Source: Desmodus rotundus
Lineage: Eukaryota > Chordata > Mammalia > Chiroptera > Phyllostomidae
NCBI RefSeq assembly: GCF_022682495.2
Contig: NC_071390.1
Span: 106,130,294-106,194,293 of the forward strand
DNA length: 64,000 nucleotides
Direction of reading: 5' to 3'
Each line of letters starts with the position of its first letter. Position 1 is the stretch's first letter. Shown here one piece after another: positions 49,290-59,850 of this stretch. The translations under genes and the position numbers were made by a program. The notes under the pieces are model-generated. The model worked only from the letters and a program-made list of their open reading frames with translations. It had not been told where the DNA came from and did not search any database.

Positions 49290-49420
49290 GTGACATTGAA
49301 TGACTCATGTCATCTCTCCATGCTGTTTCTTACTCTCTAGACAGTTGATAATGACATTAACTCGTAGGATTGTTGTGAAAGTTACATGATTTAAGGTATG
49401 CATAATCTTTCTGAGGTTTC
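49290..49420 (-). mobile_element. Probable MIR SINE
   Basis: The stretch with 'gacattgaatgactcatgtc', 'gttgataatgacattaactc' and 'gtaggattgttgtgaaagtt' matches the reverse complement of MIR (TGGGCAAGTCACTT, GGGATAATAATACCTACCTC, ATAGGGTTGTTGTGAGGATT). Confidence 0.6.
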
Positions 49421-50028
49421 TTCATCATGGCTTACCATGCTGCATTTATTTATGCTACCCATTCATGGAAGAACAAGGAAGGTATTGGCTGGAAAGACCC
49501 ATACCCAAGGAAGGATGGCCCTGGGTGGGGGGACTCACTTTGGATAATTGGGAAGGAAGTGATGGAAATTTTGGCTCCAGGGAATAATACAGCAACCTGT
49601 AGAGAAATAATTGAGCATCATATAACAGTAAGGCAGAGAGTCACCTTTGCCTGATCAGAAGTGAGTTATTTTATAGAAGCTGGAAGAAAGTTTCTATGGC
49701 TTGGGTTAAATTTCTCCCTGAATCTGATTCCAAAAATTCCCCAATTTTTAGTTGGAAACACAATAAATCAATCTGTGGAATGAGATTAGGTCATTTGTAT
49801 TTTAATTATAGCTTTCTGAAAACACAAGGACTATCCACTACAGTGATTTGGATGGTTGGCATTAATTCCTGATTGGGAGGATTTTTAAATAGACTCACAT
49901 TTTTATGCCTCTATTCTTACATCATATCATTGCCTTACAAGAGTTTTGGTGTACCTGGTTTAAATGATAGATCCACTATTTCGTAAGTTTCATTTACCTT
50001 TGCTTTTAAAATAGTGAGAATAATTACC
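49421..50028. other. Unrecognised sequence; source of a duplicated patch
   Basis: No gene recognised. Two pieces of this stretch, 49445-49486 and 49984-50001, recur next to the HAL1-like copy at 51004-51060. Confidence 0.5.
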
Positions 50029-50124
50029 ATATTTTGCCATACATAGTGCACTCCTTTGTGTACTGTGCACCCACATTTTTGGCCCAAATTTTCAGGAAAA
50101 AATATTTCATTTTAATTTTTAAAT

Positions 50125-50128
<4 letters not shown>

Positions 50129-50167
<39 letters not shown>

Positions 50168-50170
50168 TAT
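50129..50170. repeat. (ATTT)n microsatellite
   Basis: About ten ATTT units, inside the terminal-inverted-repeat element. Confidence 0.95.
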
Positions 50171-50289
50171 TTAGAAAAAAACTGATTATCATATTCCAGG
50201 GTATTATTTTGCATAAGGGTATTGTTATTGCTATCTAGAGTTACACTTTCAATGCATAAGCATAAATAAAATAATTAAAAACATTTATA

Positions 50290-50997
50290 AAGGTTAAAGA
50301 TAAAGAGAGAATCTTAAAAGCAGAAAGATAAAAGAAGAGAGTTACCTACAAAGCAGTTCCCATAAGACTATAAGCTGATTCATCAAAAGAAATCTTGCAG
50401 GTAAAAGGGAATGGCAAAAAGTATTCAAAGTCATGAAAAGCAAGGACCTACATCTACGATTACTCAATCCAGCAAAGCTATCATTTAGAATGGAAGGGCA
50501 GATAAAGTGCTTCCCAGATAAGGTCAAGTTAAAGGAGTTCATCATCATCAAGCCCTTATCATATGAAATGTTAGAGGGACTTATCTAAGAAAAAGAAGAT
50601 AAAAGCTATGAATAGTAAGATGACAACAAACTCATAACTATCAACAATTGAACCTAAATAACAAAACAAAAACCAACTAAGCAAACAACTAGAACAGGAA
50701 CAGAATCACAGAAATGGAGATCACCTGGAGGGTTATCTGCAGGGAAAGGGGAAGGCAGAATGGGGGGAAGGTACAGGGAATAAGAAGCATAATTGGTAGG
50801 TACAAAATAGACAGGGGGAGGTTAAGAATAGTATAGGAAATGAGAAGTCAAAGAACTTATATGTCCGACCCATGGACGTGAACTAAGGCGGGGGGCGATT
50901 GCTGGAGGGAATGGGTGTACTGGGAGGAGGGGGGCAATGGGGAGAAATAAATGGGACAACCGTAATAGCATAATCAATAAAATATACTTTAAAAAAG
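50290..50997 (+). mobile_element. HAL1-like 3' part
   Basis: The copy starts in the RNA-binding region of ORF1 ('gttaaagataaagagagaat', the KDKERIL codons). It passes 'aatccagcaaagctatcatt' and 'gaaatgttagagggacttat', then a G-rich 3' UTR ending 'gcataatcaataaaatatac' and an A-rich tail. It shares diagnostic 3' UTR bases with 39061-39481. The duplication aaaaacatttata at 50277-50289 and 51093-51105 may be the target site. If so, an extra 95 bp (50998-51092) lies between tail and target site. Confidence 0.78.
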
Positions 50998-51092
50998 AAA
51001 GTATAAGTTTCATTTACCTTTATTTATGTTACCCATTCATGGAAGAACAAGGAAGGTATTCATTTAACTTTTCATTTACCTGTGAAAAGACA
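50998..51092 (+). repeat. Patch duplicated from 49.4-50.0 kb
   Basis: Bases 51004-51021 repeat 49984-50001 exactly. Bases 51019-51060 repeat 49445-49486 with one mismatch in 42. A further 'tttcatttacct' at about 51070-51081 repeats part of the first again. The source pieces are in the same orientation but in reversed order. The patch lies between the HAL1-like tail and the putative right target duplication. Confidence 0.75.
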
Positions 51093-51202
51093 AAAAACAT
51101 TTATATAGATACAGAATTAGTACTGTATACCCATGTATAATGTGCATCCTTACTTTTCCTTCAAAAATTTGGGCAAAATATACACATTATACACGGCAAA
51201 AG

Positions 51203-53567
51203 ACAGCAAATGGAGAAGCAGGTCAATACCCTGAAAAATCAGGAGTCAAGCCTAACTCAACTAGTTTTATTATCAGGGAAGCAAGGAGCAAAGCAACCAC
51301 TCACTGTTTGACTGCAATCCAGCCAGGTGTGCAATTAACAACATGAACTGTTAATTTCATTACAGGTGTCTGACAGAGGAAAAGATAATGATGTAATCTC
51401 AAAATCATGCTCTTTTCTCACTCAGAGTGTTTCTTTCTGGTCCCAGCAGTTCTGCCATATTGTGATAACACAAGGTATTTTTCCCATTAGCTTGAATTCA
51501 CTGTCCACACCTCCACTCAGCAGGCCCATAGGTGCACTTTGCCATGTTCCAGTTCCAACTCGGCAGTAGAAGGAGAAGCTCCTTTTGTTCCAAAGAGCAC
51601 AATTGCCAAGTTAAACTCGACCTGAAACAAGTATCTAAATGTACAAAATAAATTTTTAAAAAGTGAGGTTCACCCTTATATACAATGAACAAATTAAATA
51701 ATGTGTATGATTCCAACAAAAATACCCATTTATCACAAAAGGACCTTAAATATCCATTTTAAATTTAGTGAGAAAATTGTCAAGTTTTAAATTTTATCTA
51801 TTAATCCCTAGGACAGTGCTGAACATGTAGGTTATGGTGAGTAATTTCATTTTATCAGCTATTATTCAAGGTGGAATCCTTGTGGTATTTCATTTAAGTA
51901 ATGAAATGAGAAATATTTTCTATAGCATTAATTCAGGAAATATTTATTAATTATCTGTGACTGTGATAGGAAATTATCCTCTTAGTGTCTTTAGTAGCTA
52001 CCTTAACAGGGGTTATTCCCCTAATTTTTCTGAATGTGAAGAAGCAAAAATTAATGTGATTCCTCAATATTTAACACATATGGACATTAATGGTATCTCA
52101 TGCTAGGATATGGAGCAACCAAGTATCCGTCCTCAAATTATGCTTTTTCTCTGCCTATAAACTGGTCTAGCTGAAAAGAAATTAATACAGAGGGTTGTAT
52201 GTAAATTTCCTGTTTGATTGTTGACTTTATTTCTCAGGCAAAGTTTAAAACTGCTTGCCCTGAGCTTTGATATTATGTCACTCTCTAGTGTTTTATGACC
52301 CCTGCATTTCCAACAACTATCTGGGCAGCTGGATCTATCCCCAGGCCACTTTTCTCTTCTGTTTGATTTTCAAACTCCAGCAGCTTCTATCTTATTGAAT
52401 CAAGCACAGTTAATCTGCTAAGAAATTTGGCCTCCTTTCAACCTGGTAAAAAGTTGTCTTCAATTCTGGCACATCAAGCTGCAATCCACTAGATCTTCCT
52501 GAAAAATAAAAAGTTGCAAAATGTCTACGGTCTCAGAGAGACCCAACTGGACTAAAATATATGTATAGATTTTATCACTTTGTTAAAAATGAATTAATTC
52601 AATATTTTTGTAGAAATATATAATATGCTATATAATCTGTTTGATGCTATTGGTTAAAAAGTTACTAAAATTGTCAATATATTTTATGTAAATACAATAA
52701 ATACATTCCTTCTTGATATATGTTACATTATACACCTATCCACAAAGATATTCAATAAAGTCACTTTTGTGTTTCTTTATCCATCACATTCCATCCTAAC
52801 ATCCTTGATAGGTAACCATAAGGAGTTTTCACTCTTCTCCCCTTTTCTCCCTTTCTCCTCTAGGCTTTTCTTAACCATGGAAGCTACAGCTTGTTCAAAT
52901 ACTTTCACACTTTGATTAGGAGAATTATAACTAAATATAAACATTTTTCTATAGTATAGGATCTTTTGTATCCTTTGAATTTATTTGGAGTTTCATTATT
53001 GAATAAAATAAAATTATCCAATGGCCTCTGCTGAGTATGTCCTATAAATGAATCCTTTGCTTTAAGATTTTCTCTTTCTGCTTTTGGGAATCCAGGTCTG
53101 ATGCCTTTCTAAATATATTTCCTCTCCCCCAAATTGCTCTTGGTAATTTGTTAGTCAATTTTTCTCTTTCTCCCTGAAAGCAGTTTATAATTTCTAAGGC
53201 ATTCCTTAGCCAAAATGCGTAAGTGTCTGTGAACTGAAGAAAGAAGTTACATATAAATGTGCTATTAATTCCGATAATAAAAAAATTATAAAGGCACTAA
53301 CATTTAGAAGTTAGGCATATTTTCAGGACATTCCAGGGATTATTGACTTTTATATCCTCATTTCCAGTCCCAAGTTGGCCCATTACCTGAAGTTGTGTCT
53401 TAGGAGCAGGGCTAATGAAGGTGAGCAAGCAACGGAACCAGCTTATGGCCCCGGTATTATGTTAAATGTCTTCTGGCCTAAGTCTGGGCTGCACAAATCT
53501 GGTCAGTCAGATGTGAGATGGTGGAAACTCATTCCTGACTAATCATCTCTTCTTTTTTTTTGATAAA
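51203..53567. other. Unrecognised sequence
   Basis: No gene or known repeat recognised. All open frames are short and without motif. Confidence 0.3.
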
Positions 53568-53587
53568 GAAATTTTAAGTTTATCTTT

Positions 53588-53707
53588 TTTATTATTGGAA
53601 AAAAAAAGAAATGGAGAGAGAGAGGTTGAAACATGGATTTGTTGTTTCACTTATTCATGCATTCATTGGTGGACTCTTGTATGTGCCTTTCTTACCTGGC
53701 CAGGGCA
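53588..53707 (-). mobile_element. Bat tRNA-derived SINE with internal deletion
   Basis: On the minus strand the element begins gccctggccaggtaagaaag. It shows the usual SINE tail with 'cattcattggtggactcttg' (plus strand) and a GAGAGAGAG purine run, but the part with the A and B boxes is missing after the first ~12 bp. Diverged flanking repeats ending 'tttatctt' (53568-53587 and 53708-53726) look like an old target duplication. Confidence 0.7.
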
Positions 53708-53927
53708 AGAAGTTTAAATTTATCTTCATAAATTCTGAGCAGGATATTTAGAACAGTTCTGGCTTTAATAACATATTGACCCACCTTATGGGTTCGGTTT
53801 GTTTTTGGAAATGATCATTAACCAGATATTCTATTCAGTGCTTCAAAACAACTTTGGGGGAAAAGATACTTATGACCTAATAAAGATATATATTTTTTCA
53901 AGTGAATTTTCTTTTAATAACTATTTT

Positions 53928-54135
53928 TTACAAGATTTTATTTATTTATCTTTAGAGCACAGAGAAGAGAAGGAGAAAGAGAGGGAGAGAAACATCAATG
54001 TGTGGTTGCCTCTCACATGCCCCCCACTGGGGACCTGGCCTGAAACCCAGGCATGTACCCTAGACTGGGAATCAAAGCAGTGACCCTTTGGTTCACAGGC
54101 CTGTGCTCAATCCACTGAGCTATACCAGCCAGGGC
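53928..54135 (-). mobile_element. VES-type bat SINE with perfect target duplication
   Basis: A 14-bp perfect duplication, ttaataactatttt, flanks the SINE at 53914-53927 and 54136-54149. On the minus strand the tRNA-derived head reads gccctggctggtatagctca. The A box TAGCTCAGTGG is at 54122-54112, and a B-box-like region gctttgattcccagtctagg lies downstream. A GAGAGG purine tail and A/T-rich end follow. Pol III would transcribe it from these boxes if they are intact; the first B-box bases are altered. Confidence 0.92.
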
Positions 54136-54149
54136 TTAATAACTATTTT

Positions 54150-54682
54150 AAGTTGGATATTAGCTGACATTCCAATAAGCCAGGAAGTAAATGTTCAATT
54201 ATCTTTGTTACCATCATACTGACTTTTAACATAAAAGATTTATAGAGAAACATTTTTATGTAGACTATATTTTGTAATTACATCTTAAAAAACACATTGA
54301 CAACACCTTCAGTGTAGAATTAATGATATTACAATGCTTATTATTGATTTGTATAATGAGCAACATAATAAGCACTATTGATTTTTTCATTACATTCCAA
54401 ATAAAATTGTTTTTCCAGTCCCTTTAATGAAGGATTAGTGAAGACTTCAGCTGGACCCACTGAGTCTTCACCTGCTCATCCTGCTCGCTCCTGTGTGAAG
54501 CCATCAACCCTGAAGGCCATCCAGAGAATGGCTTGAAATCAAGCATGAATAATTTACAAAAATGGATTTTATCTGCGGGAGGGAGGTTTTTCAAGTTTCT
54601 TTACTAAAACTATTGGTAATAGTTTATGATAATAAAGTACCTTTAAAATGGTGAAAGATGATTATCATACAATTGTTAAGTG
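54150..54682. other. Unrecognised sequence
   Basis: No gene or repeat recognised. Confidence 0.3.
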
Positions 54683-55082
54683 TGGTATGTTAAATGGTAG
54701 AGGTCTCTAAAAGTTCACATTCTAACACTCAGACCCTGTGAATCTGATCTTATTTGGAAAAGAGGGTCTTTGTAGGTGTCATTAAGGGCCTTAAAGTGAG
54801 ACCACCCTGGAATATCCAGGTGGCCCTAAGTCTAATTATAAGAGACAGAAAACAGAGAGTTTGGAGAGGTACCCCCAAAAGCCAAGGACAATGGGGCCAC
54901 CAAAGGTTGGAAGAGGCAAGAAAGGACCCTCCTCTAATGCCTCCAGAAGGGGTGTGGCCCAACCAACGACATTTGATTTCAGACTCTTGACTCCCATATC
55001 TGTGAGAAAGTAAATTTCTGCTGTTTCAAGATACTCTGTTTATGATAATTGTTTACAGCAGCCTCAGGACACCAATACAAGA
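54683..55082 (+). mobile_element. ERVL-MaLR (MLT1-type) solo LTR
   Basis: The order of blocks is that of MLT1-type LTRs: 'gtatgttaaatggtagaggt', 'acactcagaccctgtgaatc', 'tgatcttatttggaaaagag', 'ggtctttgtaggtgtcatta', 'gatttcagactcttgactcc', 'gtgagaaagtaaatttctgc' and the end 'caggacaccaatacaag'. These are nonautonomous endogenous-retrovirus-like elements old enough to be shared across placental mammals. No internal coding region adjoins it. Confidence 0.8.
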
Positions 55083-58000
55083 AATGATTTCCATAAGTAG
55101 GATTGCCAGGAAGAAAGAAGGAGACTCTGAAGAGCTGGACTTCTGAGATGGCTTTGCATTATCTTGAATTCCCTAAATTCTTTGGACTGAGTGGGTCTTG
55201 CAGAAAAAACAGAACTTGAAAAACAACTTGATTTTGCCTGTACACTTGAGAGATTTAGTCAAGAAAATGCCTTAAGAAAACTCATCAGGAGAAGTAGACT
55301 GATATTAAAGTGAAAGAAAAGATTGATATTGTCACTTAGACTATTATACTCATACCAGCAAAACCCAAACATTCTCCTTCTACGGGAAGCCCTGAATTGA
55401 GGAGCCAAATAAAAAACAAGAGTTTGCTTGTTGAGCATGACATCTGAACAAGGGAGATTAGTTAGAAAATCTTACAATTTAATGAATGCCAAGCTAAATA
55501 GCCCAAAGCGTTTATTCTCGTATAGAAATTTCATTGCAATAAAATTAGAATACTAACAGTCCATTTTTTTTAAGTCCTCACTCTTCAGATGTCACTAGAA
55601 ATATTTGCTTCTGGGTGTTTTTTAATTTAATTTTTAAAAATTAAATTCCACCCCCCCCACCCCACCGTGCAAACCACCACTTGTTTCTGTGGACACATCC
55701 ATGCTTTTTTTGTGATTGCCTTAATGAAACCCCTGACAAGTCTTACTAGTCTGGGAGACTATTCAGAGTCTTAAAGTGGCCTTATTTTTTATGTTTTGAG
55801 AGATTAAAAATTAATCTTAGACTAAGTTAACTTTCAGAGGGCATTCCCCACCCCACCCCTACCCCCTACCCCTGCTTGCCCAGTTCTGGCAGGTCTTGTT
55901 GGTCAGCAGGCTGCATTTTCTGACCAGAAAGTTGCAAATACTGGGGACAGGACTCTTATCTTTACTTATCACTAATCCAAATCTGAACTCACAAAATTTT
56001 GTAGATAAAATTAAATTGGATAGAAAAGGTAGCTGACCTTCAGATAAAGTCATTTTGAAGAATTTCAGTTAGATGTGACAAAATAAGAAAATAAAAATGT
56101 AAGGCTGCTCCAAAGGGAGAGCTGATAAATGGCCAGAAATGTCTTTCTCTAAAATTATTCAGTCCGTGTTATCAAGAGAAAAATAAGCACACATTAAGCC
56201 AAATACACTCTCTTTCTATATTTCCTGCTTTGAAAGAACTACATTTTACCAGGAAAACAACACTGCAGCTGGAATACAGTTCATGCCACAGACACATTGA
56301 AAGACATATTCACAAAAGGCCAAATATTAAATACGTGATAAAAAATAAAAATTAAGGTTTTGTTTTCAAAGAATTTCTTTGGCTGCCGTATTTACTATAT
56401 TCTGGCTCAGTAATTATTCTGAATTTACCATATAAAAGATTTTCAATTATAGCTTTAGGATGAAGTGACTACTTAGCATGCATACAAATTGAAAATCCCA
56501 ACTCCCTCCATTCCAATGCCTTTTGCTGATGAAAATGTAAATCTCATTTTTAGATTTTAGAAGATGGAAGTTGTAGTCAGAAAAATTGCTAGACCGTGTT
56601 AGCTGTTCCACTTAAATTAAGTGATATCCTACATATTTCTCAAGTAAATTAGTTTTCACCAGAATCTACCAGCATAGCAGACACAAACTCCTGCCTTCCC
56701 CACATACATAATCTGTTTTGGTGATATTTTCAGTATTAGGCACAGAGGCACAAAGATGTGCTAAATTATTAAGTGACAATGCATTAATTCAGGTTCTCCT
56801 TAGAAAGTAGTCATAGAATGTTTCTCCTTCCAGGTTAGCAGTCCAGGAAAAACAGTCTAGATTTCCTGAAAATGAATTTTTTTCCTGGAACCTCACTCAC
56901 TCACCAACACACACATACATTCAGAGCACAAACTCCAGTGTAGGCTCTAGTTGTGCTTATTGGAGTAATATTTATGTTTTTAGCTTTATTGAGGTGTAGC
57001 TGGGATACAGAAGCTCATACTCATTAACATACACATTTTGAGACTGTTTTCTTTGCTGGAGAGGATGAAAAGGAGCAACACTATTTTTACTTTTCAACTC
57101 TCCAAAATCTGGCATTTCTGGAATCCAGGTCATTCCTTCCAATTATGCCTCAAAATAGGCTCCTTATTGTGTTAATCTCTTTCCTGAAGTATTTTATTAT
57201 ATACTGTTAGTAAGAGACAAATGTACTTTTAATAATCTGTTTGCAAGCCCCCTGTGCAAACCCAAAAGACCATTAGGTATATACATATTTACTTTCTAAG
57301 CTGTGTGAGGCAACATTTTATTCCCCAAATATTCTGAACTATCTATCATGGGTGCTATCTTCTCAGCTCCCTGTACCATCCCCTCCTCAGCACTTCCCAT
57401 TGTTCTATTAGCTTCTTTGTCACTTTAAACTTCCAGCAGCCAACTGGTCCCAGAAAAAAATGCCATATAATTTGTTACGATATCACTTAGGTGTAATAGT
57501 ACTATTGCTGTATTCTATATTAATGGCTACAGTAGTGGGGCATGAGAAACATCCACAGGACCTCCGGGACATGAATAATCTGCTTTGATTTGGCTTCTAA
57601 GTATACAAGTCAACAGTTCCAACCAGGCTTGGTGGAAAGCCCTCTGGTCTTAGCTTGCCTGCTGATCATCTCATGGGCTCTGTGGATTGACAGAAACTCT
57701 TCAACTTTGCTCTTTTGTTTCTGTGCCCTTTACCAGGACCTGTGGGCTAGCCTTGGCATGTCTGTCTCTGACAGTGACAGAGGGCAAGACCAAAAAGTGT
57801 GAATTGAATCATACAAATGTTCTCAAGGTTCAACTAGCATCACTTTGCTGACATTCTGTTAGCCTGAACAAGTTAAAGGTCAAGCTCAGAATCAGATTAG
57901 GGGAAATGTTTCAGGACAAAGGGTGAGGGTGCTGGAAAAGAGGAAACATCAAGGCCAACTTTACAATCCACCATGTAAACAAAGTTAGCTTCCAGTTTCT

Positions 58001-58089
58001 AAATTAAGGTGAATTTGAAAACATTATTGTGATCTGGAGGAATAAAGTAACAATGAACCCATCAATACTGCCTGAGAAAAGTGATATAA
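55083..58089. other. Mostly unrecognised sequence
   Basis: No gene recognised. At 55624-55647 there is a perfect 24-bp AT palindrome followed by a C-rich run. At about 56970-57045 the text 'tagctttattgaggtgtagc' resembles the antisense 3' end of an old L1. The 70-codon frame at 57590-57802 has no motif. Confidence 0.35.
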
Positions 58090-58360
58090 CTCTATGAAAC
58101 CTTATTTTTAAAAATTTTTTTATTTTATGCATTTCTGTGTATTTAGTCTGTACATATATCATGGGTCCCAAATCATCACTTAAAAAACAAGAATCTGAAG
58201 CACCTTCAGCCCATCAACATTAGTAAATACAAAGACTGAGTCCCATCTGTAGACATCTTTAGACAGGTCTGTATCTGTACATGCTTCCAGGACCGATGGC
58301 AGGGAGATGTGGCCACTTCTTTCCCATCCAACTGGAAATAGGAGACATCAGAATGCCCAC
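58090..58360 (-). pseudogene. Possible retrocopy or terminal exon, uncertain
   Basis: Read on the minus strand this block has a higher G+C 5' part with a pyrimidine-rich stretch and 'atttccag' (a splice-acceptor-like end). About 120 bp that is open in two frames follows. An apparent 3' UTR ends in an AATAAA hexamer ('gcataaaataaaaaaatttt') and an A-rich end. This could be the last exon of an unannotated transcript or a decayed processed copy. I do not recognise the protein and saw no other exon. Confidence 0.2.
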
Positions 58361-59464
58361 CACCCAGCCAGTTGATGTAGAAGGGTGCTAAAACATGAGA
58401 GAGATATAATACATTTTAATTTTGAGGAGGGCAAAAAAAATTGCATTTTAAATTTTTATGAACACAGGGATAAAAATAAGAATCTCAAGAGAAGTTAAAC
58501 TAATATAAAGTTTCAAAATACACTCTGAAAAATGATGTCTTTAAAAAAGTACTTTCTCTAAAGAAGCAAAATCTTAGAAGTTATATTCTAAATATAGACT
58601 CCAGAAGTAGATTTTTTTAAAGCATCGAAGATGGTCTATTATGTTGTAATTTCTTCAGAAACAGAGGATTAAATATTGATGCCCAATCAATAGATGAAGT
58701 AGCTAAGGTGACCCATTAAGTGATTCTGAATTGGACTTTAGACAATAATACAAAGTCCTTGTTCAGTTGGCTCTAACTACATCATTTGTTAAAAATGGTT
58801 TTCATTTTGTAATTTAGTGGAAAATCAAATATATGATTCAGCTCTTAGAATGTCTTTCTTGAAAGAGTTGGACTTTTCCATCATTACAGATAAATCCATG
58901 CCCCTTTTCTTCCTTGCAGCATCTGTTTTATGGGAGTGCCACCCAGCGCTGCTGCCATAGAGCATATGCCACAGATAAACAAAAGAGGCATGCGTTTGGA
59001 ATTAACAGTAGGACCCTTCACCATCTTGAAATAAACATGGCACATTAAAAAATAAGTGTAGGTCATGGCTCTGGAGGCAATCGTTTTACAAAAGGGCTCT
59101 GAAATACAAAGTGAGTTCTTCATCATTTTATTTTTTCCACACTCATAGGGAGTCTGAAAGTGATGTGTGTGTACTTTTTTATAAGCTGTGCCCCAGTTCC
59201 TTACCTTGGAGTGTCATTAAAATATTCAGTCATCTGTATGAGAACAGAAGAATTGTGGAGTATCTCCTAGTGCTAACCCCAAGTTGTCACTGTCAGATAA
59301 GGAAAAACTAAAATTTGGCATTGACTGTATCCAAAAAAAGCAGAAATAATGTAGTAACAATGAAGATAATAAAAAGGTTTTATGTTAGAGTGAAGAAAGG
59401 AAATCAATTTCATGTGCTTTTTTTCTTGGTGGAAGGTCAACTTGTAACCAGAATTTAACAGCAT
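58361..59464. other. Unrecognised sequence
   Basis: No gene or repeat recognised. An 80-codon minus-strand frame at 58884-59126 has no domain I can name. Confidence 0.3.
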
Positions 59465-59850
59465 ATTTGTGTGTGTGTGTATATATATTGAAATGTATAT
59501 TGTATATACATCATATACTATTTATATACATGAAATTACATATACACATGTATATGTGCACATATACATGCATTTTCTGTATATTATATACACTTAAATA
59601 TGTGTGCATGTATATATAATATTTATATACAGTATTATATGTATATACGTGTGTGTAGTATATATGTGTATATATTCATTTATGTATTATACATACTTGT
59701 TTCTATTATGTATGTATAAATAATGCATATGTGTGTATACACTGAGTATAAATATATATTATATACAGTGTATGTGTATTTATATATGCAATATGTTATA
59801 TATATGCAAATATATATATATAGTATGTTTGTATAGGTATATACAATAAT
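59465..59850. repeat. Long TA/TG-rich alternating purine-pyrimidine tract
   Basis: Nearly 390 bp made mostly of TATA, TGTG and TATG steps, starting with a (GT)n run at about 59467-59480. It opens long tyrosine/isoleucine/threonine frames on the minus strand that are composition artefacts. Confidence 0.9.

Larger units (their letters stand above)
50032..51202. mobile_element. Terminal-inverted-repeat element split by a HAL1-like copy
   Basis: The left end reads ttttgccatacatagtgcac. The right end, reverse-complemented, reads ttttgccgtgtataatgtgt. Both are followed on the inner side by a 'ttttgg/gcccaaattttt' block and a run of A, so the inversion extends to about 70 bp with indels. The left arm has an extra partial copy of the motif ('tgtactgtgcaccc'). 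Removing the HAL1-like insertion leaves an element of about 370 bp including an (ATTT)n run. The DNA-transposon superfamily is not clear. Confidence 0.5.

Noticed and set aside
53928..54135. Functional tRNA gene, because A-box and B-box-like sequences are present
   Set aside because: The sequence is a SINE: a tRNA-like head fused to a purine-rich tail with a target duplication. The cloverleaf is not maintained.
54683..55082. Part of a complete endogenous retrovirus
   Set aside because: Only a MaLR-type LTR is visible. No gag-, pol- or env-like sequence adjoins it, so it is a solo LTR.
58884..59126. 80-codon minus-strand frame with a hydrophobic stretch, considered as a small membrane protein
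   Set aside because: No recognisable family, no neighbouring exon, and the residue pattern is consistent with random DNA.
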